From assembly GCA_050303415.1 (NCBI GenBank), contig JBNLBS010000030.1, forward strand, positions 1-17,248: a DNA stretch of 17,248 bases, written 5' to 3'. This document shows positions 1-7,601 of this stretch, one piece after another. This DNA is from JBNLBS01 sp050303415 (GTDB lineage Bacteria > Pseudomonadota > Gammaproteobacteria > Methylococcales > Methylomonadaceae). Made by a program: the position numbers and the translations under genes. The notes below the pieces were generated by a model. It made no database searches. It was given only the letters and a program-made list of their open reading frames with translations, and was not told the origin of the DNA. Position 1 is the first letter of the stretch, and each line of letters begins with the position of its first letter.

Positions 1-1
1 C

Positions 2-130
2 CAAATGCTGTGCCAGCAACGCAAGTCAAAACCTAGAGCCGAGAAAAGAAAATCTCATCAACCGCTGTATGACTTAGGAAAAAACCGGGGTCTGGTCTTG
101 CAATGCCTGCTAAGCTTGGTTAAATAGATG
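2..130 (+). other. Open reading frame fragment at left edge, unknown
   Basis: Reading from base 2, the plus strand is open for 42 codons until TAG at 128-130. The translation is rich in Lys, Arg and Gln (it includes KPRAEKRKSH), and its last 15 residues are encoded by copy 1 of the 66-bp tandem repeat. It could be the 3' end of a gene that starts outside the window, possibly associated with a mobile element, or it may be chance. I do not recognise a family. The other two plus frames stop at bases 34-36 and 76-78. Confidence 0.15.
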
Positions 131-210
131 CCTTTTTTGGCTTTAAAAAACCGGGGTCTGGTCTTGCAATGCCTGCTAAGCTTGGTTAAATAGATGCCTT
201 TTTTGGCTTT
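79..210. repeat. Exact 66-bp tandem direct repeat, two copies
   Basis: Copy 1 is 79-144 and copy 2 is 145-210. The two copies are identical over all 66 bases and directly adjacent. Each starts with six A followed by CCGGGGTCTGGTCTTGCAAT and ends in TTTTTTGGCTTT. The unit is a multiple of three. The right end of copy 2 overlaps the first two bases (209-210) of the stop codon of the minus-strand TPR/ankyrin gene. The GGGGTCTGGTCTTGCA core resembles dispersed intergenic repeats that sit beside REP-type or IS200-like transposases, but I see no transposase here, so that link is inference. Perfect identity points to a recent duplication. Confidence 0.9.
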
Positions 211-2245
211 AAATTTGTGTTGTTTTAGTCAATATATCGTGAATTTTTTCAAAACCCAGTTGCTTGGCAAATTCTGGCAAGGTAAGGGAATCTGCAATTT
301 TTACATTCGTTTTTGCCTTTTTTCTGATCAGCAACTTAACCATTTCGGTGTTTTTATTATAAATTGCATAGACGATAGGGATAAAATAATCGCTAAGGGT
401 TTTTTGGTTAATTTGTGCGCCGTTGTTTATTAAAATTTCTGCGGCTTTTAAATCGTTTATAGCAATGCTGTTAAGTAATGCGGTCATACCATCCTTATTT
501 ACATAGTTAATATTATGTCCCATATCTTTTAGTTTGCTGATTAACTCAGCGGTGATTGCGCTTTTCGCTAAACCGTAAAACAGTTGATCGTCTTCGGGCA
601 CTAATGATTCTGCCTGTCTTAGTGTTGACTGAATAGTTTTTTTATCGGCTTTGTTATCAATTAATAATTTCCACTTTAGAAAATAAGATGCTGATATTAT
701 GTAGCTTTCTTTGTTACAGCCGGATTTCTTAGAGCGTAAATAACTGTCAATTGCTGCATCCGGATTGTGCATATGAAATAATCTAAGTTCGGCTTGTTTT
801 TGCAATTCACAGCTATGGTTTGAATAATCAGCGGCCGATTTTTCATACAATTGGTCAGCTAATTTATATTTTTTTTCCTCGATCAACATATCGAAAAGCT
901 TACTATACAGATAAACCCAGGTTTTAGGTCTATCATCTCGTTCGCTATTCTTTTCTGCATACAGAACTTTCAAATATTTATCGATTGCTTGGGCATGTTG
1001 GTTTTGTTTCTCGAAATTTAAGCCCCAGTTGGCATATAACCAAAGGTTATTTGTACCTAATTTCTCCGCCAATTGAAGTTCCTTATCGGCTTCGCCGAAT
1101 TTTCCCATAAAAGTGTAGACATACCCTAGTAACACCCGAGTATCCGCAAGGTTAGGGTCTATTTCTTTAGCCATTTGAATAAGCTTTTCTGCTTTAACCA
1201 GACCAACCGGCCAGTTACTTTTCATATGATAACGGGCCAATTCCAAATAGGCTCTTGGGAAATCCGGATTTAAGCTGATCAGTTCATCCAATAAAGCTTT
1301 GGCTTTTTTTAAGTCTGTCTTGTAGCCTCTATCCAATAAATTATAGGCTTGATGATAGAGCTGTTGTATTTTATCCTCGCGGGTGGGCAGTTTAATATTT
1401 AATATAGAGGTTAATTCAGTTAGGGTGAGGTTTGAATCTTTAAGTTTGTTAAAGTCAGATTCTGAAAGCCTGCTAGAGGGGGAAGCAATAAACGGCGAGC
1501 CGATAGTGACTGGATGAAAAGCGTTGATTGGATCAAAAATTTCAGGATAGTTTTCCTTAAAACTGATTAATGGAGCGGCACTTAGCTCATTTAACACTGT
1601 ATTCAATAGCTCTTTTATTGATTCAAACTCTAATTTATTTGAGAGTACTATATTATTGTCCACCGGATGATTTATTTCGGGTCTATTGGTTATTATTTTT
1701 GAAATGGGATAGCCGTTAGCAAGCAGAGCTTTGATAATATCATCGGATGATTCCAAATCTCTGTTTATGGCTATGTTTTCTATTTTAAGTAGATTTGGTT
1801 TGTCGGTTTTTTTATCCTGGATAAGCGTTTCGGCATATTCAGGCCCCGGCCAATTAATTTCCAGATCAATAGGTTGCTGAAAAACTGGTCTACCGTCCAT
1901 CCTGAAGGTTACCAAAGATATATTTTTTGTCCTTAATTTCTGTTCTTTATCTAAATCTCTATTGGCGTACAAAGTATACTTATTATTTCCTTTTTTGACC
2001 GGTACAGGTTCCTGAGACATCGACAAATCTGGAATAAAAACGCCTATAAAAAGTCCATGCGGATCATCTGGGTAATAAAACTCCAATTCTATTTTAGCTT
2101 CAAAAAAATCGACACTGACTAAGGTTGTATTGCTTACGCTGGTTATTTGGGTTTTATCTTGATCGTCTTCTGCATAGCAATAGCCAAAAGGTAGAAAAAG
2201 AATGATCGGTATGAGAGTAAATAGTTTAGAAAACTTTATCATCAT
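209..2245 (-). CDS. Secreted TPR and ankyrin repeat protein
   Basis: The protein has 678 residues. Residues 1-25 form a signal peptide (Lys near the N-terminus, hydrophobic core LFTLIPIILFLPFGYC, cleavage after YA), so it should be exported to the periplasm or cell surface. Residues about 40-135 look like a beta-rich domain. Residues 135-285 are less ordered. Residues about 290-560 are helical TPR-type repeats, for example the units near 312-328, 350-365, 384-397 and 416-430. Residues about 560-675 are ankyrin-like (INYVNKDGMTALLNSIAIND, then AAEILINNGAQIN and MVKLLIRKKAKTNV). Such repeats bind proteins or carbohydrates; no catalytic motif is visible. There are two adjacent Met codons at the start, with only a weak GGTGA upstream. 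It is transcribed away from the Ig/HEAT protein gene, another secreted repeat protein, and the pair may act together. The exact function is unknown. Confidence 0.85.
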   Translation of the reverse strand: MMIKFSKLFTLIPIILFLPFGYCYAEDDQDKTQITSVSNTTLVSVDFFEAKIELEFYYPDDPHGLFIGVFIPDLSMSQEPVPVKKGNNKYTLYANRDLDKEQKLRTKNISLVTFRMDGRPVFQQPIDLEINWPGPEYAETLIQDKKTDKPNLLKIENIAINRDLESSDDIIKALLANGYPISKIITNRPEINHPVDNNIVLSNKLEFESIKELLNTVLNELSAAPLISFKENYPEIFDPINAFHPVTIGSPFIASPSSRLSESDFNKLKDSNLTLTELTSILNIKLPTREDKIQQLYHQAYNLLDRGYKTDLKKAKALLDELISLNPDFPRAYLELARYHMKSNWPVGLVKAEKLIQMAKEIDPNLADTRVLLGYVYTFMGKFGEADKELQLAEKLGTNNLWLYANWGLNFEKQNQHAQAIDKYLKVLYAEKNSERDDRPKTWVYLYSKLFDMLIEEKKYKLADQLYEKSAADYSNHSCELQKQAELRLFHMHNPDAAIDSYLRSKKSGCNKESYIISASYFLKWKLLIDNKADKKTIQSTLRQAESLVPEDDQLFYGLAKSAITAELISKLKDMGHNINYVNKDGMTALLNSIAINDLKAAEILINNGAQINQKTLSDYFIPIVYAIYNKNTEMVKLLIRKKAKTNVKIADSLTLPEFAKQLGFEKIHDILTKTTQI

Positions 2246-2836
2246 CTAGTCACCGGTTTATTATGTTTGATCGTTTATATTGCAGTTCGAAACGAATCGG
2301 TTTGCAATTTATATAGCTGATAAAACTTAAATTATATGTGTGATAGAATCAGTTTAGAACCTAGGCTGATTCCGGTCAAGAGCATATTCGCACAGGTTTT
2401 AGTTTGGTGACAGAGTTAACATTTTAGGTTACTGATTACAGTGTATTTTGAGTTGTTTATAGTTAAGATGAAGGGTTATTTAAAAAGCCAAAAAAGTATT
2501 ATAGAGAGAAGTCTACATATAGCTAAAGGGAAGGACTGTAATCACACATGGTTAAGGTAATTTAAAATGAAAAAAATTATAATCGGATATTTAATAACTT
2601 AATTTATTACTTTTTTTACCATAATTGCTTTGAATTTAATAATTTGTTTATTATTTTGGAAATTTTAGGATTGTTTGCAATTATAAGACAAGCTGTTGAT
2701 GTTTAATTAAATGAATAACAGGTTTGAGCTGAATCAGTCCATGGCATCTTTAATAAATAATGCTAACTTTTTAACAGGGATTCCCTTGACTTATTAACAC
2801 AGTTGGAAATGGTTGACATCGTTCTTTGTTTTTAAA
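2246..2836. other. AT-rich divergent intergenic region
   Basis: This 591-bp stretch separates two divergent secreted-protein genes and should hold both promoters. I see a TATAAT on the minus strand at 2331-2336 that could be a -10 box for the TPR/ankyrin gene, but only a poor -35 (TTCTAA, 17 bases upstream). On the plus side TTGACT (2786-2791) and TTGACA (2813-2818) occur, but neither has a good -10 at a proper distance. The region also contains the interrupted hydrophobic reading frame listed separately. I recognise no RNA gene, and no hairpin stands out. Confidence 0.5.
2567..2668 (+). pseudogene. Small hydrophobic reading frame with in-frame stop (possible remnant)
   Basis: An ATG at 2567, with TAAGG about ten bases upstream, opens MKKIIIGYLIT, then TAA at 2600-2602. 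The same frame continues as a hydrophobic stretch (FITFFTIIALNLIICLLFWKF) to TAG at 2666-2668. Read through, it would be a 33-residue membrane or signal-like peptide. The 18 bases from 2561 match 2831-2848, around the start of the Ig/HEAT gene, at all but one position, so it may be a remnant of a duplicated 5' end. In DNA this AT-rich, a hydrophobic reading frame can also arise by chance. Confidence 0.2.
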
Positions 2837-4288
2837 ATGAAAAAGATTAAAGGTATTTTTATCTTGTTATGTTTCGCAATGTGTTCATTAAGCGCACACG
2901 GCGAAAATAAAAAAAATGATCTCTATACCGTTCCATCGATTGAGTTTGAGGTGGCTGATTATGCGATCAAACCAATGGATTTTCATCTTTTAAAATGGCT
3001 TGATTCAACTTCGATCATCGAATCTGGTCATGCCATGCTAAGGTGGGCTGTTAAGGGGGCGGAATCTGTCGTTATTAATCCCGATGTAGGTAATGTTGAA
3101 GCCAGAGGCTTTAAGCTTGTTCAGCCGAATTCCAATACGCGCTATACATTAGTCGCAAAAAATCTATCCGGCCGGAGTGTAAGCAAAACGGTTGCTATTG
3201 AAGTAAAAAAACTAAAAAGGGTTGTAGGGCTTAAAGTGGCTGAATTAGCTGTTTTTAACTCCGATGTGAGCCAGGATTTGATCCGATTGGGCAAACCTGC
3301 CTTGCCTTATTTAATTTCGGAATTAAAAAAAATTATGGCAACTGATCACGCAGTCTCTTCTTTAAGTGAGCGTAGACAGTTTATAGCCGATAGAAATAAA
3401 GCCGCGCAGATCATATTGTTACTACCCTATTATAGAGAGACGGACGCTATACCTGTTATTAAGGAAATACTCGAAATTCCCGGCCTGACGCCAACACTCT
3501 ATGGCGACTTGTTTTCAGTGCTGAAGGTATTCGGTAAAGATGATTCGCTTAAAGCGTATGCTATTTCTAAGCTGGTTGATGAAAACAGTCATCCATTGTT
3601 GGTTCGAGCCGCTTTAGATTACCTTGCTACGCAGGATGAGCAAGGCTTAGAGCTATATGCATTAAAATTTATGGAGGCAAAATATGATTTTAGGGTCAGA
3701 GAAATGGCTGTCTATTTAGCTGCGCAATTGGCTGTTCCTAATATTAAAGTGAACATTATCTCACTGTTAAATGAGAAGAATAAATTAAGATACAGTTTTT
3801 TTGATTTATATGCCCTAGCAAGAATAGCGGAGCCAAACGAATTTAAAGCGGATATGGCAAGGGTGGCTGTACCGACAGAAGATGAATTAATGACTATGGG
3901 TTTTACTCAGTCGGTAGCCGCTGTTTCATTGCTTGATGCATTCAATAAAAACTATCAAATTGCAGAAAATTTATCATTTTTTTATCATGTTGAGACATCG
4001 GAGAAAGATGAGGCGGTTGAACGACTAATGCAATCAAGTTCAGCGATTGAGAAACGCGAGGCTTTTCGGTACATCTTTTCTAATAACCGACTGGACTTGC
4101 TTGAAAAATACCATTTGATTCCGGATTTAGGGGAAAGGAAACTGTTGGACAGCAGTATGCAGGCCGGGATGCTGGTCAGACCTTTACCGGAATATCTGTT
4201 TGATATGGACACGCAGGTTTTGATCTCTACGATTGACGGGATGATCATCGGTTCCGCTGAATCGCCTTTTTTATTTATCAGACATTAA
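2837..4288 (+). CDS. Secreted Ig-like and HEAT-repeat protein
   Basis: I chose the ATG at 2837 (483 residues). It opens directly onto a signal peptide (MKKIKGIFILLCFAMCSLSA, cut near SAHG), whereas the in-frame TTG at 2813 would put eight residues ahead of it. No good Shine-Dalgarno site precedes either. After a short linker, residues about 45-125 form a bacterial Ig-like domain: the pattern LRWAVKGAESVVINPDVGNV followed by TRYTLVAKN and SKTVAIEV is typical. Residues about 135-400 are helical with HEAT/Armadillo-like spacing (LGKPALPYLISELKK, VIKEILEIPGL, HPLLVRAALDYLATQ). The rest is helical with no clear domain. I see no enzyme motif, so a periplasmic or surface scaffold or binding role is inferred. 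It is divergent from the TPR/ankyrin gene, which shares its AT-rich composition. Confidence 0.8.
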   Translation: MKKIKGIFILLCFAMCSLSAHGENKKNDLYTVPSIEFEVADYAIKPMDFHLLKWLDSTSIIESGHAMLRWAVKGAESVVINPDVGNVEARGFKLVQPNSNTRYTLVAKNLSGRSVSKTVAIEVKKLKRVVGLKVAELAVFNSDVSQDLIRLGKPALPYLISELKKIMATDHAVSSLSERRQFIADRNKAAQIILLLPYYRETDAIPVIKEILEIPGLTPTLYGDLFSVLKVFGKDDSLKAYAISKLVDENSHPLLVRAALDYLATQDEQGLELYALKFMEAKYDFRVREMAVYLAAQLAVPNIKVNIISLLNEKNKLRYSFFDLYALARIAEPNEFKADMARVAVPTEDELMTMGFTQSVAAVSLLDAFNKNYQIAENLSFFYHVETSEKDEAVERLMQSSSAIEKREAFRYIFSNNRLDLLEKYHLIPDLGERKLLDSSMQAGMLVRPLPEYLFDMDTQVLISTIDGMIIGSAESPFLFIRH

Positions 4289-4311
4289 TGCCGCTTGGAA
4301 AAAATCAGTAT

Positions 4312-4422
4312 TCAAGCAAACCGATTTTTCAGCACCGAAGATACCGAATCCGACTCATAATTATTGCTTTGATTAAACTGATGAATCCATTGCGGTCTTT
4401 TGATTTTCCCTCTCAATAACAT
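4312..4422 (-). pseudogene. Short reading frame repeating the zinc-ribbon protein's C-terminal tail
   Basis: A 36-residue reading frame starts at an ATG overlapping the last codons of the diguanylate cyclase gene (whose stop is 4413-4415) and ends at TGA 4312-4314. Its final residues, DSVSSVLKNRFA, match the end of the zinc-ribbon protein at 6930-7598 (DSVSSVLNKLFG). Over the last 39 bases, 30 are identical, and the changes in the first seven codons are all synonymous third-position ones, so this was under coding selection rather than being a chance match. The remaining residues (RGKIKRPQWIHQFNQSNNYE) do not clearly align. Best reading: the 3' remnant of a decayed paralogue. A small translationally coupled gene is the alternative. 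Confidence 0.5.
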
Positions 4423-5729
4423 ATTTGGTTTCTGCCGTTAGCCTTCGCTTGGTAAAGCTTTTCATCGGCTACCGCCAATATTTTTTCAACATTATCAAGC
4501 TTAGTATCGCCATTTAAGCCCATACTCATGGTGATATGAAGCTCAGGATGAATTGTTGACCAAGGATGAATTTCAATCAATTTACGAAGTTTTTCACATT
4601 GTTTTATCGCCTGTTCCAGCGGAGTTTCATTGAAAATAATAACGAATTCTTCGCCGCCGTATCGAGCAACAACGTCACTTTCCCGCGTATTGGCTTGTAA
4701 TATTTCTGCGACCGCTTTCAAAACGGCATCACCGATGGCATGAGAAAAATTGTCATTAACTTTTTTAAAATGATCGATATCACCAAGCATAAAACTCAAT
4801 GAATGCCGGTATCTTTTCATTTGCGAAACAAGAATGTTTGCCTGCTCGTTAAAGTAACGGCGATTATAAAGTTGGGTCAATTCGTCACGAATACTAAGTT
4901 CTTTTAACAACGAGGCTTGTTCTTTAATAATGCGGTTTGACTCTTCCAATCCCTCATATGCATCTGCCAGATCATTGCTCATCTGATTAAAGGCTTTTGA
5001 AAGAACTCCCGTTTCATCTTTGCTGTGGATCGTTACATTTTGACGCAGTTGCCCCTGCCCCATCTCATTAATGGCAAGTGTAAGTTCATGCAGTGATGAA
5101 CTTAGTCGGTTGCTAAGCAGAAAAGCAAGCACGATAGCAAGTGCACAGGCAATAAAAAAAGCATCTATCAGTGCCTGTTTGATTGTTGCCAGATAATTCA
5201 AATCTCTTTCAGACAGATTTGGTTTGCCTAATGGAATAGCTAGCGCTACCGCTTGTTCTTGCAGAAAGATGGGAATGCTCTTTAATCGAACAGCAGGCGG
5301 CACTAATTCTCCATTTTTATATTGTCCGGCCCCCATTAACACCTTGCCTTGCGGATCAAGCAGGATAAAACGGAACGGTGGCCGCCCAGCCTCATCCAGT
5401 CCCGGCGGCGGTGGAGGTAGATGAGCTTCATCATGCTGCATGAACTCGTCGGCTTCTGGATGAAATGATTCAATACGAAAGTCACCGGTTAATGCTCGTC
5501 TGCGTCTGGAAAATTGACCAAATCTTTCTGCTTTTTGTGCGTTATTCCAAGAACCGTATGTGGCAATATAAGCAGAAACATCTTCCTGAAAATTTTCAAA
5601 GGCCCTTTCCATGGCTATTTGGTCAAATTTTACTGTGACACGCGACTGAGCTGTTATGCCTACGACAATAACAGCGCTCAAGCTGGTGAAAATAAGTGCT
5701 AGTGATAGTTTAAATCTTAATGTGTGCAC
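4413..5729 (-). CDS. Membrane diguanylate cyclase (HAMP-GGDEF)
   Basis: This 438-residue enzyme should condense two GTP into cyclic di-GMP at the inner membrane. Layout: transmembrane helix at about 9-27; periplasmic sensor at about 28-183; second helix at about 186-206; HAMP at about 204-258; coiled-coil linker to about 280; GGDEF domain 280-438. The signature is intact (RYGGEEF, GGEEF at 358-362), and RESD at 349-352 forms a product-inhibition I-site five residues ahead of it. DELTQLYNRRYF and GDIDHFKKVND are also canonical. The periplasmic part has an RRRR cluster at 75-78 and a five-proline run at 105-109. The start is GTG, with a weak AAGG upstream. The gene follows the YHYH gene by 52 bases on the same strand and may be co-transcribed. 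The signal it senses is unknown. Confidence 0.93.
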   Translation of the reverse strand: MHTLRFKLSLALIFTSLSAVIVVGITAQSRVTVKFDQIAMERAFENFQEDVSAYIATYGSWNNAQKAERFGQFSRRRRALTGDFRIESFHPEADEFMQHDEAHLPPPPPGLDEAGRPPFRFILLDPQGKVLMGAGQYKNGELVPPAVRLKSIPIFLQEQAVALAIPLGKPNLSERDLNYLATIKQALIDAFFIACALAIVLAFLLSNRLSSSLHELTLAINEMGQGQLRQNVTIHSKDETGVLSKAFNQMSNDLADAYEGLEESNRIIKEQASLLKELSIRDELTQLYNRRYFNEQANILVSQMKRYRHSLSFMLGDIDHFKKVNDNFSHAIGDAVLKAVAEILQANTRESDVVARYGGEEFVIIFNETPLEQAIKQCEKLRKLIEIHPWSTIHPELHITMSMGLNGDTKLDNVEKILAVADEKLYQAKANGRNQICY

Positions 5730-5781
5730 AATGGACGAACAACCTTAAAGTTTGAATTTACTTACGTTAAAAATGTTTCAT

Positions 5782-6870
5782 TTAAGGCGCACCGGCTTCC
5801 CGCATGGCATTGTGTAGCGTTTCTGCGCTTATACCCAAACGTTGTGCCGAAATTCGATAATCAGGCGGCGGTGCCCCAAGTGCGGCTCTTAGTTTATGAA
5901 TGCTGATGCCCAGCCTTTTTGCGGCAATACTTAAATCCGGCCGGTGGGCATTGTGATCTTGCGGTCTGCCTTTTACCTTCATTATGCCTGGGCGCTGCCG
6001 ATGCCTCGGCATTGATGTTTGCTCTACTTTTCCTTTAAAGCATCCTAAAATATAAGGGAATTCGTTGTTTGCATGATAATGATAAGTTGTAACTGAAGCT
6101 TTGTTTTGCGGGTTAGCTTTGCCATAATGCCCGTGGCATTCATCCAGATCGGCGTTTGATAGGTAGTGTCCGTTTTCACCTCTAGGGCCATAGATAGCAA
6201 ATCCGTCCAGTGCATATCCGATCAGTGGCGAGTGTCGGTTGGGCTCACCTTGCTCAAGGCAAGGGGAGAGATGATGATAATGATAGACGCCACTTCTTTG
6301 AGGGTGACCTTCGCACTGGTCAAAAATTTCATTGGCGACCGCATCTCTGAAATAGGCATCTAGCGGATTAAAAAAAACAGCGCCCGTTAATGCGATACCC
6401 ATTGCGCCCATTGGCAGGCAACTGGGTTGTTCAGCTATTTCCGGCTGTATGGGAATACGATACTGCACTGTATATGCCTGAATACTGTTTGGGTTTCTAT
6501 CGTATTGAAAGGCCTTAGATGTTCGCTCTACTGGAAACTTTCCGGTGGGGTGAGAGGGCACGCCATTGCCGGTTATGACCATAGTGTTGTTTTGATATTT
6601 AATTTCAAATTGGGCGTGATTCAGATCACCGCCTTCCACGGTCGGTTTTTTTGCAAAATGGATGACTCCGTTACTGTCTAACCAGGATCTTGTCAGTGCC
6701 CGCCCCATTTTTGTCTGTTCGCATGAAAATAAAGAGTTGCGAGCCGGTTGGCTAATGGGACGGCGGTCAACGGCGCCATAGCCTTTTAAATCATTATCAG
6801 CAGCAATTAAGATCGTTGAATAAAAAGACTGAGTGACTAATAGCCATTGGATAATTATTTTTATTTTCAC
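5782..6870 (-). CDS. Secreted YHYH-domain protein with C-terminal helical repeats
   Basis: The 362-residue protein starts at GTG 6870, directly after a purine-rich GGAAGGG site. Residues 1-23 are a signal peptide (cut near IAA/DND). The core is a YHYH domain, named for its motif, which occurs at 196-199 and again at 263-266. Around it are GYALDGFAIYGPRGE (218-232), DECHGHYG (243-250) and several Cys (50, 151, 186, 204, 245, 277) suited to disulfides. The clustered His, Asp and Cys suggest metal binding, but the family's activity is not established to my knowledge. Residues 312-333 and 337-358 are two copies of a short helical unit with the pattern hAA/hSA-KRLGIS-x4-L-x2-A, joined by APPPD. 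The gene lies 59 bases after the zinc-ribbon gene and 52 before the diguanylate cyclase, so it may belong to that operon. Confidence 0.85.
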   Translation of the reverse strand: MKIKIIIQWLLVTQSFYSTILIAADNDLKGYGAVDRRPISQPARNSLFSCEQTKMGRALTRSWLDSNGVIHFAKKPTVEGGDLNHAQFEIKYQNNTMVITGNGVPSHPTGKFPVERTSKAFQYDRNPNSIQAYTVQYRIPIQPEIAEQPSCLPMGAMGIALTGAVFFNPLDAYFRDAVANEIFDQCEGHPQRSGVYHYHHLSPCLEQGEPNRHSPLIGYALDGFAIYGPRGENGHYLSNADLDECHGHYGKANPQNKASVTTYHYHANNEFPYILGCFKGKVEQTSMPRHRQRPGIMKVKGRPQDHNAHRPDLSIAAKRLGISIHKLRAALGAPPPDYRISAQRLGISAETLHNAMREAGAP

Positions 6871-6929
6871 AACCCTTCCAATGCATCATTTATTTTTAAA
6901 TGTTATCCAACCGCTGCATACAGGCATCT

Positions 6930-7598
6930 TCAGCCAAACAGTTTGTTTAGTACTGAAGATACCGAGTCCAGTAAATCCCGCTCAAAAGTATTACCCTGAT
7001 GTTGAGGGTAGGGGTTGGTTAATTGACTGCGGGCTTTGCTGCTTGCATAACTGGGTTTGTGTTGCTGTTTTTGCCGGGACTCATTTTCATGTAACAGCCG
7101 GCCACCGGCTTTAGTCCATTCCAATAAGTGGGTGATCTCGCCGTTATCCAGCCATACGCCATGCTTTTTGCAGCTATCGATGATGACGCCGCTACGGTGA
7201 CCATAGTTAACGCGGTTCATTAAAATTCTGCATACCGGACATTTTATATACTTAACCTTGGGCCTTTTTTGAAAGCGGTCTTTATTGATATTTTGAATAT
7301 GCAGTCGGTTTATACCTTCGACATTGGATACGCCATTTTCCAACAGTTTTTCTATTTCGCCCGGGTCAAAAAACAGACCATAACAATCCTTGCAGCGTTC
7401 TATCTGCAGTTTACCGCCCATATTGAGATCGACAGTCTGTAAGGGAATATCACAATGCGGGCAAATACGCTCGGACTCGGTATTACTAACTTTGAAATCA
7501 TGTTTGCTATGCAGGTCGACATCGTTCCGAGTTCCGCAGTAGGTGCATTTGTTGGTATTGGCCGGTAACGGGGCCGAGCAACTGTTACATCGGGCCAT
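6930..7598 (-). CDS. Triple zinc-ribbon protein, zf-TFIIB family
   Basis: This 222-residue cytoplasmic protein has three zinc-ribbon modules. Ribbon 1 uses C4/C7 and C18/C21. Ribbon 2 uses C46/C49 and C69/C72, followed by GLFFDPGEIEKLLE. Ribbon 3 uses C120/C123 and C143/H146, followed by GVWLDNGEITHLLE. The last two, with their (F/W)hDxGEIxxLLE ending, are typical zf-TFIIB domains. A polar Gln/Asn/Ser-rich linker (about 171-203) leads to an amphipathic tail, DLLDSVSSVLNKLFG. The gene begins 3 bases after the SPFH gene stop, so the two are translated from one message. Pairing of a zinc-ribbon protein with an SPFH protein is known from PspA/YdjGHI-type envelope-stress loci. A membrane-targeting or partner role is inferred. 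The tail is duplicated at 4312-4350. Confidence 0.85.
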   Translation of the reverse strand: MARCNSCSAPLPANTNKCTYCGTRNDVDLHSKHDFKVSNTESERICPHCDIPLQTVDLNMGGKLQIERCKDCYGLFFDPGEIEKLLENGVSNVEGINRLHIQNINKDRFQKRPKVKYIKCPVCRILMNRVNYGHRSGVIIDSCKKHGVWLDNGEITHLLEWTKAGGRLLHENESRQKQQHKPSYASSKARSQLTNPYPQHQGNTFERDLLDSVSSVLNKLFG

Positions 7599-7601
7599 TT
7601 T

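Noticed and set aside
79..210. Short CRISPR array
   Set aside because: The two 66-bp units are directly adjacent and identical throughout, with no variable spacers.
2813..2836. TTG at 2813 as start of the Ig/HEAT gene
   Set aside because: It would place eight residues before a textbook signal peptide and has no ribosome site, so the ATG at 2837 is preferred.
2813..2838. TTGACA (2813-2818) plus TAAAAT (2833-2838) as a promoter
   Set aside because: The spacer is only 14 bases and the -10 overlaps the start codon.
5224..5424. Plus-strand open frames opposite the diguanylate cyclase and YHYH genes
   Set aside because: They are antisense shadows with no domain pattern and no ribosome site, while the minus-strand genes have clear family motifs.
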